NCBI RefSeq assembly: GCF_001641615.1
Contig: NZ_LRRU01000004.1
Span: forward strand, 1 to 64,000
DNA from: Pseudoalteromonas gelatinilytica
GTDB lineage: Bacteria; Pseudomonadota; Gammaproteobacteria; Enterobacterales; Alteromonadaceae
Length of the DNA stretch: 64,000 nucleotides
Direction: 5' to 3'
The notes under the pieces were generated by a model. The model was not told the DNA's origin, did no database searches, and was given only the letters and a program-made list of their open reading frames with translations. Every line of letters starts with the position of its first letter. The first letter of the stretch is position 1. Of this stretch, positions 44,728-54,587 are shown piece after piece. Made by a program: the position numbers and the translations under genes.

Positions 44728-45534
44728 ATGCGCTTACTTGTAGTTTTGTTTTTTACTTTAATTTCAGCCGGTTGCGCTTTAAAACCTGAACCTGCACCAT
44801 TACTTGCTATGCCAAAAAAACCTAGCTTACAGAGCCAACGTTTTCAAGTTGAGTATCAAACAGGGCATGCGGCGCCTAAAGTAAAATCAGTACAATTACC
44901 TGCACATGCTGTAAGTAAAAACCAAACGGTGAGCATCGTTGCTGATAAAACCAGTGTAACAGATACACTTTATTCGCAAATCACTGAAGCACTGACAGCA
45001 AAGCAATTAAAGGTTGTCGCTGAAGGCGCACAAGCTGACTATACCCTATCAATTCATCAGTTAGACCTTGAGCTCATTGAAGACACAGAATATAAATTGG
45101 TGAAACCCGAAAAACCACTGCCTTTATTCGAAGAAGTAGCAAAACAGTTCCCTGTTCAGCAATGTGCAACGATTTTAGGTCAGGTAAGTATGCGCCTTAC
45201 CCACAAAAAAACCGGTGACGTTGTTTGGTTTGCAAAATCATCAATAGATAGCGCAAGCTTTCACCGTGAACCGCTAATTTATAGCTTTGAACAACAGCAA
45301 CTAATAAAGAATGAATTAGAAGTTGCGAGTTTTGTGCACGAGCAAAACTCTGAACAAGCTCGTATGGCGCGTGTTAATCAAGACGTAACGATTCCAGCTT
45401 ACCAAACGATTACACGAATGAACGCCTTTAAAAAAGAGCAAGGTCCCTGTAACCGAACAGAAATTAGTGCACTTACACCTATGATGCAGTATTACTTGAG
45501 CAGCATTTTAATCGATAAAATAAAAGTGCAGTAA
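44728..45534 (+). CDS. Lipoprotein of unknown function
   Basis: The 268-residue precursor starts MRLLVVLFFTLISAGC with a clear lipobox. The mature part has no motif I know; it contains a segment like an outer-membrane stress lipoprotein (NQTVSIVADKTSVTDTLYSQ) and a cysteine near QCATILG and another at GPCNR. An ATG six codons earlier exists, but the chosen one gives a cleaner signal peptide. It is a single gene divergent from the serine-hydrolase gene. Confidence 0.75.
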   Translation: MRLLVVLFFTLISAGCALKPEPAPLLAMPKKPSLQSQRFQVEYQTGHAAPKVKSVQLPAHAVSKNQTVSIVADKTSVTDTLYSQITEALTAKQLKVVAEGAQADYTLSIHQLDLELIEDTEYKLVKPEKPLPLFEEVAKQFPVQQCATILGQVSMRLTHKKTGDVVWFAKSSIDSASFHREPLIYSFEQQQLIKNELEVASFVHEQNSEQARMARVNQDVTIPAYQTITRMNAFKKEQGPCNRTEISALTPMMQYYLSSILIDKIKVQ

Positions 45535-45700
45535 TTTGAATACGCTGTTTGTCTGCCCATAGGCAAGCAGCACCCCTCTTTGAATTCGTAACACTTTCTT
45601 ACACTTCCAATTTCTGCTACTACATTTTTTTACAGATTACAGGAACTCCTTAACAATATACTATAAGCTATTACCCTTTCTCACAGACAAGGATGCAACG

Positions 45701-46540
45701 TTGCGAGTTTACAGTGCCCTATTATTGACGTGTTTAACCTTGCTTAGCGCTACAAGCCAAGCAAGTAACCGCTATTATGCAGACAATACTTTAGAACCAA
45801 GCCAAGGCTTTGCATGGGACTGGGGCATAGGTTTAGGGTACTACATTGAAGATTCTTACCTTGTAGGCATGGATTCTTACAATGATGGCATAGAGCCAGA
45901 TGTTCACCTCGCCGTTTCTTACGACAGCTTTTACCTCGATTACGATCAAAGCCAACTCAGTGGTGGTTTAACCTTAGGTTACAGCGTTATCGATAAATTT
46001 GAATGGGGCTTAGATATTGTCGGTACTAATATTCAATCAGGCTTTGATGAAACAGGCTTAAACATTTACGGCAATGACGTCATTAAAGAGCTCGAAGGTA
46101 TTAGAACGCGCGACTACGATTTTGATGTAGGTCTTCGTTTATCGCGCCGCTTTGAAAACTCGCAAATTTCATTTGAGTACTTACATGACGTGTCGGGAGC
46201 ACACAATGGCTGGGTAATGAATTCGTTTTTTAGCCAGATTATCCCTTGGCGGAATTGGGAGTTTCGCTCTGGCGTTGGTTTAAGTGCCTACTCAGAAGAC
46301 TTTACAAATTACTACTTCGGAATTTCAGACTCTGAAGCCTTGGCAACTCGCCCTGTATATAGCCCAGATACCTCTTACAGTCTTATTTTTGAATTTCATG
46401 CAGAATACCCAATTAACAGACATTGGGTGTTTTTAACTGGTTGGTTATCGACTTGGTTTTCAAACGATATTCACCAAAGCCCTATTATCTCTCAAGAGTA
46501 TCAGCATAAAGCCAAGGTAGGCGTGCGTTATGTTTTCTAA
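45701..46540 (+). CDS. mipA: MipA/OmpV-family outer-membrane protein (operon 1)
   Basis: The 279-residue precursor has a signal peptide ending in SQAS and a beta-barrel sequence of alternating polar and hydrophobic residues ending with YQHKAKVGVRYVF, whose final aromatic residue suits BAM assembly. The family includes MipA (a scaffold for MltA and PBP1B in E. coli) and OmpV porins. The start is TTG, with AAGGA seven bases upstream; an ATG a few bases before is out of frame. It heads a four-gene operon with a DUF3019 gene, a response regulator and a kinase, so it is probably a regulated output of that system. Confidence 0.85.
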   Translation: MRVYSALLLTCLTLLSATSQASNRYYADNTLEPSQGFAWDWGIGLGYYIEDSYLVGMDSYNDGIEPDVHLAVSYDSFYLDYDQSQLSGGLTLGYSVIDKFEWGLDIVGTNIQSGFDETGLNIYGNDVIKELEGIRTRDYDFDVGLRLSRRFENSQISFEYLHDVSGAHNGWVMNSFFSQIIPWRNWEFRSGVGLSAYSEDFTNYYFGISDSEALATRPVYSPDTSYSLIFEFHAEYPINRHWVFLTGWLSTWFSNDIHQSPIISQEYQHKAKVGVRYVF

Positions 46541-46931
46541 GTATTACTTGTGCTTTACCTTATTACTGTCAGGGCCATTGCTGGCCGAGCAACAGCCAGA
46601 AGGTGAGAAAAAAGTTGAAGATGCACTCATTGCCCTGCCCGATACGTGCGTTGCACTACGAGAGGGCAGAAATTGCTATGCTGAGGTTGATATAACTTGG
46701 CATCAGCAACAAATTGGCAATTATTGCTTACGCAACGCACAGAGCAAGCACATAATGCAATGTTGGTTGATGCAACAAAAAGGCTTATTTAGATACCAAT
46801 TTGATTCAGCAGAAACCATTGGTTTTGAACTTATAAGTAGTGATAACGGTAAGGTTGTCGCAAGCACTGAAATACAATTACAGTGGGTCTATAAAAATCG
46901 TCAGAAGAAACGTCGTTGGCGACTGTTCTAA
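46530..46931 (+). CDS. DUF3019-family secreted protein (operon 1)
   Basis: The 133-residue protein has a signal peptide ending in LLA and four conserved cysteines (DTCVAL, RNCYAE, NYCLRN and MQCWLM), probably two disulfides in the periplasm. It ends with a basic tail, KKRRWRLF. It overlaps mipA by eleven bases. Function is unknown; its fixed place between a MipA protein and a two-component system suggests that it senses or transmits an envelope signal. A paralog lies in operon 2. Confidence 0.8.
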   Translation: MFSKYYLCFTLLLSGPLLAEQQPEGEKKVEDALIALPDTCVALREGRNCYAEVDITWHQQQIGNYCLRNAQSKHIMQCWLMQQKGLFRYQFDSAETIGFELISSDNGKVVASTEIQLQWVYKNRQKKRRWRLF

Positions 46932-46944
46932 GCAGGAGTAAATA

Positions 46945-47652
46945 ATGGAACATTACGGAACTATCTTATTAGTTGAAGATGATATCTCTCTCGCCAATTG
47001 GGTTGCAGAATATTTAGTTGAACAAGGCTACAAAACGACACTATGCCAGCGTGGCGACCAAGTCGTTGAGCAAGTCCGCAAAACAAATCCAGATTTAGTG
47101 TTGTTAGATATTATGCTACCAGGCCAAGATGGTATTAGTGTATGCCGTGATTTACGTCAGTTTTATCAGGCCCCGATTATCATGCTAACAGCGCGTGATG
47201 ATGAAATGGATGAAGTGATTGGCCTTGAAGTAGGTGCGACTGATTACATGATGAAGCCCGTTCGCCCTCGCGCTTTACTAGCACGCATAAAAGCGGCTCT
47301 TCGCTCTAAGTCAGATACACACGAATCAAGCACAAACTCTGAGCTTATCAATGTAGGTAAGTTATCAATCAATACGGAGTCACGCACAGTTTACCTAGCA
47401 GACGAAGAGGTCCATATTTCAAGCGCTGAGTACCTTTTACTCCACTATTTAGCAAGTAATGCAGGCCAAGTGGTTTCTCGTGATGCGGTATTTAAGGCAA
47501 CGAAAGGGCGTGAATATGATGGCTTGGACAGAAGTGTTGATGTGCTAATTTCATCATTACGTAAAAAGTTTAATGATGATCCACAGCACCCTGAAAAAAT
47601 TAAAACTATTTGGGGCAAAGGCTATTTACTCGTTGCCACCGCTTGGCAATAA
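46945..47652 (+). CDS. OmpR-type response regulator (operon 1)
   Basis: The 235-residue protein has a receiver domain (LLVEDDISLA acidic pair, the phosphorylation site in LLDIMLPGQDG, TARD, and the lysine in MKPVRPR) and a winged-helix DNA-binding domain with SAEYLLLHYL and GLDRSVDVLISSLRKK. It should bind DNA after phosphorylation by the kinase encoded just downstream. Likely targets include its own operon promoter. Confidence 0.93.
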   Translation: MEHYGTILLVEDDISLANWVAEYLVEQGYKTTLCQRGDQVVEQVRKTNPDLVLLDIMLPGQDGISVCRDLRQFYQAPIIMLTARDDEMDEVIGLEVGATDYMMKPVRPRALLARIKAALRSKSDTHESSTNSELINVGKLSINTESRTVYLADEEVHISSAEYLLLHYLASNAGQVVSRDAVFKATKGREYDGLDRSVDVLISSLRKKFNDDPQHPEKIKTIWGKGYLLVATAWQ

Positions 47653-47664
47653 CGACTCGCGCCT

Positions 47665-48954
47665 GTGAAAAAGTTTTATATTTCGCTACTCGGTAGCGCC
47701 TTACTTTCAATCATTGTTTTGGGTTGGCTAATTGATGCTTTTAGCCAACAAACCCAAACACCCCAAGATGTGTTTTCTAGCGAAACACAAATGATTAAAG
47801 GGTTTGCAAAGCAACTCGCTAAGCTTGACGCTAAACAGCGCGAGCAAGCTATCACGGATATTAATCAAGACTTTGCAGTGCAACTTGAATATCGTCCGAC
47901 ACAATCGCTTGCACTTCCCCATTCACTATTATCACAAATAACCCAACCGAGCGGCCTTATCCTCGAAGATCAACAAGGCTATTATTTACTTTACAGTGAT
48001 GCAGCACTTAATACGCATCATCTAAAAATGCGTTTAGATAAAGATTTAACGCATGAGCAAGGCAACGATGTATTACTGACCTTGTTGTTCTATGCAGGGT
48101 TATGCATATTTATGGGCTTTATTATTGCGCCACTCGCCAAGCGTTTAACCGTTTTGAATGAAGCAGCAAAGCGCTTTGCTAAAGGTGATTTAAAAAGTCG
48201 TATTCACGTATCTCACTTTACCTATATCAAAGATGTTGAGCTGACATTTAACCGCATGGCGAGTCAAATTGAAAAACTTCTTGATGAGAATAAGTTGATG
48301 GCATCGAGTTTATCTCACGATATCCGCACACCTATCGCTTGTTTACGGTTTGGCCTAGAGGCAGCGCAAGATTGTAGTAATGACGAAAAGCGCCTTGAGT
48401 ATCTTGCACGAATGGAAAACGACTTAGATCAAATGGAGTCAATGCTAAAAAGCTATCTAGCATTTGCAACCCTTGAGCAAAAAGCGAATCAACTGACCTT
48501 TAATCATTCTGATCTAGAAACCTATATTCTGACTTTAATCCATCAGATTGAGCCTAAGCTTGAGCAACAGGGCTTGCGTATTAATCACCACGTTGAAGGC
48601 GGTGATATTTGTGCTGACTTACACTGGTTAGCTCGCGCCATTGTTAACTTATTAAGTAATGCTTGCGACTTTGCTGAATCAGAAATTTTACTCAGTGCTA
48701 CGAGTACCAGTGGGTCCGTTATGATTAAAATTGAAGATGACGGCCCGGGTGTCAGCGAAGAGAACTGGCAAAAAGTATTTAGTCCATTTTTCCAAGAACA
48801 AACGCATCGCAATAGAGATGGCGAAAGCTACGGGCTCGGGCTTGCTATCGTTGCAAAAGTTGTTGATTGGCATCATGGTACGGTCGAAGTATCAAAAAGT
48901 AAGCAGCTAGGTGGCGCGTGTTTTACTCTTTCAATTCAAAATAAAAGCCACTAA
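47665..48954 (+). CDS. Sensor histidine kinase (operon 1)
   Basis: The 429-residue kinase has two membrane segments (residues about 5-25 and 137-157) around a periplasmic domain of about 110 residues, a HAMP linker, a HisKA domain with the phosphoaccepting His in SSLSHDIRTPIA, and an ATPase domain with NLLSNACDFA, DDGPGV and GLGLAIV. The start is GTG, twelve bases after the regulator stop codon. The periplasmic ligand is unknown. Confidence 0.92.
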   Translation: MKKFYISLLGSALLSIIVLGWLIDAFSQQTQTPQDVFSSETQMIKGFAKQLAKLDAKQREQAITDINQDFAVQLEYRPTQSLALPHSLLSQITQPSGLILEDQQGYYLLYSDAALNTHHLKMRLDKDLTHEQGNDVLLTLLFYAGLCIFMGFIIAPLAKRLTVLNEAAKRFAKGDLKSRIHVSHFTYIKDVELTFNRMASQIEKLLDENKLMASSLSHDIRTPIACLRFGLEAAQDCSNDEKRLEYLARMENDLDQMESMLKSYLAFATLEQKANQLTFNHSDLETYILTLIHQIEPKLEQQGLRINHHVEGGDICADLHWLARAIVNLLSNACDFAESEILLSATSTSGSVMIKIEDDGPGVSEENWQKVFSPFFQEQTHRNRDGESYGLGLAIVAKVVDWHHGTVEVSKSKQLGGACFTLSIQNKSH

Positions 48955-49127
48955 AGCGGTTTCAATTGTGTTAATTGTTTCGTATTGTAATGCGCAATTG
49001 CACGAAATCTAAGCTGACAACTCGCACATAACCAAGAACAACGAAAATGCGGATGATTAACCCTTTTTATTTAGCGTTAATTCAAGTAGATTGTCAGCGC
49101 CGTCACAAATAGAGAAGTAACAATAAT

Positions 49128-50480
49128 ATGAGCGCATCACGTGGGGAGTTCAGCTCCCGCTTTGGATTTATTATGGCTGCAGCAGGCTCTGCTGTTGGCT
49201 TAGGAAATATTTGGGGTTTCCCAACGCAAACTGCAAGTAATGGCGGTGCCGCATTTTTAGTGGCTTATTTAATATTAGCATTTTGCCTTGCTTACCCTGC
49301 TTTAATGGCTGAGTTAGTGATTGGTCGTCACGGTCAAGCTAATGCCGTCACTTCACTTCGAAAAGTAACGAATCAAGCATGGCAAAAGAAGTTCGCCTTC
49401 ATGGTGGGCTTTGGCGGTATTATTTGTGCCGGTCTCATCCTTAGCTTCTATGCTATCGTGGCAGGTTGGATGCTAAGTGCAACACTTGAACCTGTTGCAC
49501 AATTAGCGGGTCAAGAGCACGCTGGCGCTTGGCTTAGTGAGCAGTCACTATCAAGAAACCTTATATTTACTGCCGCATTTATTATTTTAACCGTTGCGAT
49601 TATCTCTAAAGGCGTCGAAAACGGCATTGAAAAATGGTCTAAGCGCTTAATGCCTGCCCTGTTAGGTATTTTGTTTATACTAATCATCTATGTAATGACT
49701 CAAGATGGCGCAATGGAAGGCTTAAAAGCGTATTTAGTGCCAGACTTTTCATCGATTTTAAACCCTGAGTTATTAGTGAATGCGTTAGGACAAGCATTTT
49801 TCTCATTGTCGCTTGGTACTAGCGTAATGATCATCTACGGCTCATACATCAGCAAAAAAGAAAACCTAGTATCGTTAGGCGCTTATGTGACTTTAATCGA
49901 TGTGTTTATTGCCTTTGTAGCCGGTTTACTTATTATTCCTGCAATGTATGTAGCACAGGCGCAGGGCGTTGAGATTTTCTCAGCAGAAGGTGCACTACTT
50001 TCTGAAGATACGCTTGTATTCCAAGTACTACCGGCACTTTTCACTAGTATGGGCAATGTTGGTATTTTTGTTGGTTTTGCTTTTTTTGCGTTAATGAGTA
50101 TTGCAGCGTTAACCTCATCAATTTCGATGCTAGAAGCACCCGTTTCTTATGCTGTTGAGCGTTTTGCGCTAAAGCGTGTACAAGCAACTTGGATCATTGG
50201 CGGTATTATTGCCCTGATTAGTTTTACAATTGTCTTTAACTTAGGCACGCTATTTGGTTTTGTGATCACCTTAACCACGAAGATTGGACAACCTGTTCTT
50301 GGCTTAATGTGCTGTATTTTCGTTGGTTGGATTTGGCATCGCGCGTCGTTACTAAAAGAAATTCAACAAGGATGCCCGGAAGCTGCAAATAGTTTCTTCT
50401 GGAAAGTATGGCCATGGTACATCAAGTTTATTTGCCCACTTGCCATTGCACTGGTATTTGCTAACTCACTGTTGAGCTAA
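49128..50480 (+). CDS. Sodium-dependent transporter of the NSS (SNF) family
   Basis: The 450-residue membrane protein has the family's signature start, SRFGFIMAAAGSAVGLGNIW, and about eleven to twelve spans. NSS proteins couple sodium import to uptake of amino acids or amines; the substrate is not known here. It is a single gene between the kinase of operon 1 and the ElaA-type acetyltransferase gene. Confidence 0.9.
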   Translation: MSASRGEFSSRFGFIMAAAGSAVGLGNIWGFPTQTASNGGAAFLVAYLILAFCLAYPALMAELVIGRHGQANAVTSLRKVTNQAWQKKFAFMVGFGGIICAGLILSFYAIVAGWMLSATLEPVAQLAGQEHAGAWLSEQSLSRNLIFTAAFIILTVAIISKGVENGIEKWSKRLMPALLGILFILIIYVMTQDGAMEGLKAYLVPDFSSILNPELLVNALGQAFFSLSLGTSVMIIYGSYISKKENLVSLGAYVTLIDVFIAFVAGLLIIPAMYVAQAQGVEIFSAEGALLSEDTLVFQVLPALFTSMGNVGIFVGFAFFALMSIAALTSSISMLEAPVSYAVERFALKRVQATWIIGGIIALISFTIVFNLGTLFGFVITLTTKIGQPVLGLMCCIFVGWIWHRASLLKEIQQGCPEAANSFFWKVWPWYIKFICPLAIALVFANSLLS

Positions 50481-50510
50481 TCAATGTTTATGTTTGAAGT
50501 GGCCATTAGG

Positions 50511-50948
50511 CTACTTCAAACACATATCTTGATGTGGAATACCATCTTCTAAGTAATCATCCCCCACATTCTCAAAACCAAATTGCTGATAAAACGCTGT
50601 TAAGTAACACTGAGCACCAATCATAATCGCTTTATCAGGCCAATGCTCTTTACATGTATCTATCGCGGTTTGCACCAGCTTGGTTGCGAGTCCTTCACCA
50701 CGAAATTGCTCTGCAACCAGCACTCGACCAAATGCGCTAAATTGCTCATTCTTTTTATAACATCGTGCATAGGCTGCCACCTGCTGACCTTTAAACAAGA
50801 ACACGTGTTGGGTCTGCGCATTGTTATCCACTTCGTCAATTTCTGGGTAAGGGCAAGTTTGCTCTACCACAAATACATCAACCCGCACTCGTAAAATGGC
50901 AAATAACTCATCTTTACTGAGTTCGTTATAACTTTTAATAGAAAACAT
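50511..50948 (-). CDS. elaA: GNAT acetyltransferase, ElaA family
   Basis: The 145-residue protein follows the ElaA pattern: LRVRVDVFVVEQTCPYPEID near the start, then RVLVAEQFRGEGLATKLV (acetyl-CoA loop) and AQCYLTAFYQQFGF, ending in GIPHQDM. The natural substrate of ElaA is not established. It is a single gene upstream of a terminator belonging to the Spo0M-like gene. Confidence 0.87.
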   Translation of the reverse strand: MFSIKSYNELSKDELFAILRVRVDVFVVEQTCPYPEIDEVDNNAQTQHVFLFKGQQVAAYARCYKKNEQFSAFGRVLVAEQFRGEGLATKLVQTAIDTCKEHWPDKAIMIGAQCYLTAFYQQFGFENVGDDYLEDGIPHQDMCLK

Positions 50949-50967
50949 AATGCTCCTTTATGAAGAC

Positions 50968-50992
50968 AAAAAACCCAGCCGTAGCTGGGTTT
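50968..50992 (-). terminator. Intrinsic terminator after the Spo0M-like gene
   Basis: AAACCCAGC and GCTGGGTTT pair around CGTA. On the minus strand the second arm extends into six T residues. Confidence 0.85.
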
Positions 50993-51017
50993 TAACTCGC
51001 TATTCAGTCGTTAGTCT

Positions 51018-51761
51018 TTAAGCAAATAATCGTTCTAGCTGATCACACAGCTGCGATAGATTTACATGATCATGCTCAATCGTTAAATCGACATAACCAT
51101 CCCCTCTAAAGGCACGATCAAGCTCAATGAGTACATGGGTTTTATGTGCTTCAGGCACAAACGACAACTCAATCTCTTGTAAGCCAAACAGGCTTCGGCT
51201 ATTTGGACGATACTCAAGCTCTTGATAACAACCCGAATGTGACTGGAATGTCGGCGCTCTTAAGAAGCCTTTTTCAACATCCGCTTTGACTAAACTAAAG
51301 CCAAGTCTATCCATCGCTTCCATTAACGTGCTCACCGCATCATTAGGATAAATGTGAAGTGCATCACGATCAGTGGGATCAAGGGCTAAATCAATATCTA
51401 GGCCTGTTTCAAGCCACACATGTGATTGGTTATAACCAGCGTTAATTTCGGTGATCGGTGTTTCTGAATGCAGGCGTGCTTCAAATGGAATATGTTTTTC
51501 AGCACCTGCTGCTATCGTGCCGATATCTGTAATTCGCCACTTTTCAATCACATGGTTTGTAAAGTACTCACCATCTTCACCTTCGACTTTAACACGCGTC
51601 ATCAGAGCTAAGTCTAAACCCGATATGTCTTGATCAACATCGCCGCCTTTAATAACAATAACGGCATTAAATTTTTGACCCGGTTGTAAATGCTCTGTCT
51701 CAAGTACAGTGTCAACTTTTGCTGCACCAATACCTACTGATGCAAGGATTTTCTTAAACAT
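51018..51761 (-). CDS. Spo0M-family (SpoOM/arrestin-like) protein
   Basis: The 247-residue cytoplasmic protein has the family's start (MFKKILASVGIGAAKVDTVL), the all-beta arrestin-like core and the C-terminal repeat DRAFRGDGYVDLTIEHDHVN. In Bacillus, Spo0M affects the timing of sporulation, but the family is widespread in non-spore-formers, where its job is not known. It is a single gene. Confidence 0.85.
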   Translation of the reverse strand: MFKKILASVGIGAAKVDTVLETEHLQPGQKFNAVIVIKGGDVDQDISGLDLALMTRVKVEGEDGEYFTNHVIEKWRITDIGTIAAGAEKHIPFEARLHSETPITEINAGYNQSHVWLETGLDIDLALDPTDRDALHIYPNDAVSTLMEAMDRLGFSLVKADVEKGFLRAPTFQSHSGCYQELEYRPNSRSLFGLQEIELSFVPEAHKTHVLIELDRAFRGDGYVDLTIEHDHVNLSQLCDQLERLFA

Positions 51762-51982
51762 CTTTTCTCCTTAAGCCAGCTTCTAACCTATGGCTTAAAT
51801 TCCTTTGTTAATGCATCTTAACCACAATTAAAAGCTAATGTCAGCGAAAAAATGATGCTTTTGGCGGATTAATCAATAAATCATGTATAAGTGCTTATTT
51901 TTTGAACTCTTACTGTCTGATATTGTTTTCCAACAACAAATATTTCGCTACACTTCTAACAAATGAAGTCAAAAGAAAAACT

Positions 51983-53554
51983 ATGGAACTAATTTACTTT
52001 GCTACCGCGTTCGTTTGTGGCTTTGCTGTTTACCAGCTAAAGCTGCCTCCTCTTATCGGCTTTTTATTAGCGGGTTTTGCACTCAACCTATATGGATATA
52101 AGACAACCGAGCTGCTGAATACATTGGCAAGCTTGGGTGTTACTTTGTTATTGTTTAGCATCGGTCTTAAGCTCAAAGTATCAAACTTAATGAAACCACA
52201 AGTTTGGGCGCCCGCCTCAATGCATATTGTTTTAAGCAGTACGCTCTTCAGTGGTTTTATGTTGTTGCTAGGAGCCCTTGCACTACCTTTATTTAACGAA
52301 CTTACTTGGCAAAGTGCATTGTTAGTCGGTTTTGCTTTTAGCTTCTCAAGCACCGTTTTTGCAGTAAAAGTACTTGAAGAACGCGGTGAAATGGCAAGCC
52401 TCCATGGTAAAATCGCCATTGGTATCTTAGTTATGCAAGATATCTTTGCCGTCATATTCTTAGCCATCAGTACTGGTAAGGCCCCGAACATTTGGGCTTT
52501 GGCATTATTGGTTGGTTTACCTATTTTACGCCCTGTGATGTTCTGGGTATTAAATCGCTCAAAACACGGTGAGTTATTGCCCCTGTTTGGCTTTTTCTTT
52601 GCGCTGATTATTGGTTATCAAGCCTTCGAGTTTGCAGGCCTTAAAGGTGATTTAGGTGCGTTGATCATCGGTATGATGTTCGCGTCTCATAAAAAAGCTG
52701 GTGAGCTATCAAAATCACTGCTTAATTTAAAAGACGTATTACTGGTTGGTTTTTTCTTAAATATTGGTTTGAATGCAGAGCTGACCAGCAACGCAGTGAT
52801 TGTTGCACTCATCGTAATTTTAGTCTTGCCATTAAAAGTTGCACTTTATTATGTGCTGACAAACGCTTTCAAATTACGTGCCCGTACTTCACTATTAAGC
52901 GCGTTTAGCTTAGCTAATTACAGTGAATTTGGCTTGATTGTCTGCGCTGTTGCAGCCACTAGCAATCTAATCACGTCTGAATGGCTCGCCGTTATGGCTA
53001 TCGCTGTGTCAATCACCTTTATACTCGCATCGCCTTTAAATAAACGCTCGAATGAAGTGTATGTAAAAATTGAACATTGGTTGCTTAAATTTGAAAGTAA
53101 CAGCCGCCTTGCAGAAGAGCTGCCGGTAAATCTAAATGACACTAAAATCGTTATATTTGGAATGGGCCGCATTGGTACGGGTGCCTATGAAACAATCAGT
53201 CAAACACACCCAAATCTCGTTGCGGGCATTGATATCAAGCCTGATGTGGTTGAAAAACACATTAAACGTGGCCGCCGAGTGTTACTAGCCGATGCAACTG
53301 ACCCAGACTTTTGGCAGCGAGTGAATCACTCCCATGTGGGTATGGTGATGCTTGCAATGCCAAAGCATATGCAAAATATATTTGCGTTGGAACAACTTCG
53401 AGCTTCAGGCTATCAAGGTCAGGTGACAGCCATTGCAAACTACCCAGATCAGCAAAAAGAACTAGAAGATATGGGGGTTGATTCCACATATAACTTCTAT
53501 TTAGAAGCTGGTAGCGGCTTCGCTGAGCATGTAAAACAAAAACTTTTCTCTTAA
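51983..53554 (+). CDS. CPA2-family cation/proton antiporter (KefB/KefC-like) with TrkA-N domain
   Basis: The 523-residue protein has about twelve membrane segments (residues 1-375), then a cytoplasmic nucleotide-binding TrkA-N (RCK) domain starting at KIVIFGMGRIGTGAYE. It likely exchanges potassium or sodium for protons. It lacks the long C-terminal tail of classical KefC (about 620 residues), so glutathione gating is not assured. The ATG at 51983 gives the family's MELIYFATAF start; an earlier in-frame TTG would add 27 unlikely residues. Confidence 0.85.
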   Translation: MELIYFATAFVCGFAVYQLKLPPLIGFLLAGFALNLYGYKTTELLNTLASLGVTLLLFSIGLKLKVSNLMKPQVWAPASMHIVLSSTLFSGFMLLLGALALPLFNELTWQSALLVGFAFSFSSTVFAVKVLEERGEMASLHGKIAIGILVMQDIFAVIFLAISTGKAPNIWALALLVGLPILRPVMFWVLNRSKHGELLPLFGFFFALIIGYQAFEFAGLKGDLGALIIGMMFASHKKAGELSKSLLNLKDVLLVGFFLNIGLNAELTSNAVIVALIVILVLPLKVALYYVLTNAFKLRARTSLLSAFSLANYSEFGLIVCAVAATSNLITSEWLAVMAIAVSITFILASPLNKRSNEVYVKIEHWLLKFESNSRLAEELPVNLNDTKIVIFGMGRIGTGAYETISQTHPNLVAGIDIKPDVVEKHIKRGRRVLLADATDPDFWQRVNHSHVGMVMLAMPKHMQNIFALEQLRASGYQGQVTAIANYPDQQKELEDMGVDSTYNFYLEAGSGFAEHVKQKLFS

Positions 53555-53565
53555 TGTAAAAAAAT

Positions 53566-53600
53566 ATTCTCGGTACCTTTTCATGGTACTGAGAATTATT
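53566..53600 (+). terminator. Intrinsic terminator after the antiporter gene
   Basis: ATTCTCGGTACC pairs with GGTACTGAGAAT (one mismatch) across seven bases and is followed by TATTTTC. The T tract is short but the stem is strong. Confidence 0.65.
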
Positions 53601-53838
53601 TTCACTGTATTCAGTTAGTTGGCTAACTAGTTTTCTTAGCAAATCAAATCAGTCCCCCTATTGGGTCAAGCTTATTTACAAAGCTTTACATCCAGATTAG
53701 CAATCAGGCTAAAAAAAAGAGTAGAATTAATTTCAAGATGCTTAGCTAAGTATCTATTTTTAACACAAAAAAGTTTAACAGTGTTGTTGTACCGCTGTTT
53801 ATTTCACAGCACTTGTTAGATGGATTGAGGTTGTTTAA

Positions 53839-54120
53839 ATGAAAAATAAGTTTACCAACGAGTTTTTAGCAAACACGGATGATGCACGTACCGGGAAACT
53901 TTCAGATATTCAGCAGCAACTTGATGAGTTACAAAAGAATGGCATGACTGCAATGGATATCAGAACGGTGCTGTTCAACAAGATGCTCGATGTATATCAA
54001 GTACCAAGTGATCATTTTCTTCGTGACAGTGAAACACCTGAGCGAATTGACGACCCGACTATCGTCGTTAAGCTAAAACAGCTTGGCTTTACGAAAAAGC
54101 GTCGTTACCAACTACACTAA
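53839..54120 (+). CDS. Small cytoplasmic protein of unknown function
   Basis: The 93-residue, mostly helical, charged protein (KLSDIQQQLDELQKNGM in the first half, KLKQLGFTKKRRYQLH at the end) belongs to no family I recognise. The reading frame has a good length for its GC context and a purine-rich region upstream, and a hairpin follows. It is a single gene, separated from the antiporter gene by a 284-base gap. Confidence 0.65.
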   Translation: MKNKFTNEFLANTDDARTGKLSDIQQQLDELQKNGMTAMDIRTVLFNKMLDVYQVPSDHFLRDSETPERIDDPTIVVKLKQLGFTKKRRYQLH

Positions 54121-54174
54121 ACTGCTGTAATCGATTTAGTGGTTGTAATTTAGAGGGCCTACATCCCTCACTAA

Positions 54175-54208
54175 ATAGGCTGTTTCTTGCCCGTCACAGC
54201 CTATTTTC
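54175..54208 (+). terminator. Hairpin after the 93-residue gene
   Basis: ATAGGCTG and CAGCCTAT pair across a 14-base loop and are followed by TTTCTCTC, a moderate terminator. Confidence 0.55.
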
Positions 54209-54258
54209 TCTCCCCTTTTTACCGTATTATCTGACTTTAAAATTTCTTTGAGATAAAG

Positions 54259-54474
54259 ATGGATACAGCTCAACTCAAACGCGCCATAAATACCAAGATG
54301 CCATTTGGAAAATATGCTGGTCGCCCTTTATTGTTGCTCCCTGAACCGTATTTAGTGTGGTTTAAACAACAAGGATTTCCAGACTCTCAGTTAGGTGCAC
54401 AACTGGCGATGATGTATGAAGTGAAGCTCAATGGCCTCGAAAAAATGCTAATGCCATTATTAGATGAAAAATAA
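54259..54474 (+). CDS. DUF3820-family protein
   Basis: The 71-residue protein contains MPFGKYAGRPLLLLPEPYLV and WFKQQGFPDSQLG, the DUF3820 signature (MPFGKYKG then LPEPYL). Members are small cytoplasmic proteins of unknown function, sometimes annotated as quorum-sensing-regulated. It is a single gene followed by a strong bidirectional terminator. Confidence 0.85.
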   Translation: MDTAQLKRAINTKMPFGKYAGRPLLLLPEPYLVWFKQQGFPDSQLGAQLAMMYEVKLNGLEKMLMPLLDEK

Positions 54475-54551
54475 TTAAATATTTTTTCGAACTTTTATAA
54501 ATAGCCGCGGTCTATTACTTTGCTACTTGTTTATTTTTGGTTTTAATCTTT

Positions 54552-54577
54552 AAAAAGCGCCCTAGGCGCTTTTTTTA
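54552..54577. terminator. Bidirectional intrinsic terminator between the DUF3820 gene and operon 2
   Basis: AAGCGCC and GGCGCTT pair around CTA, with five A residues before and seven T residues after. Confidence 0.9.
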
Positions 54578-54587
54578 TGCCTGTAAT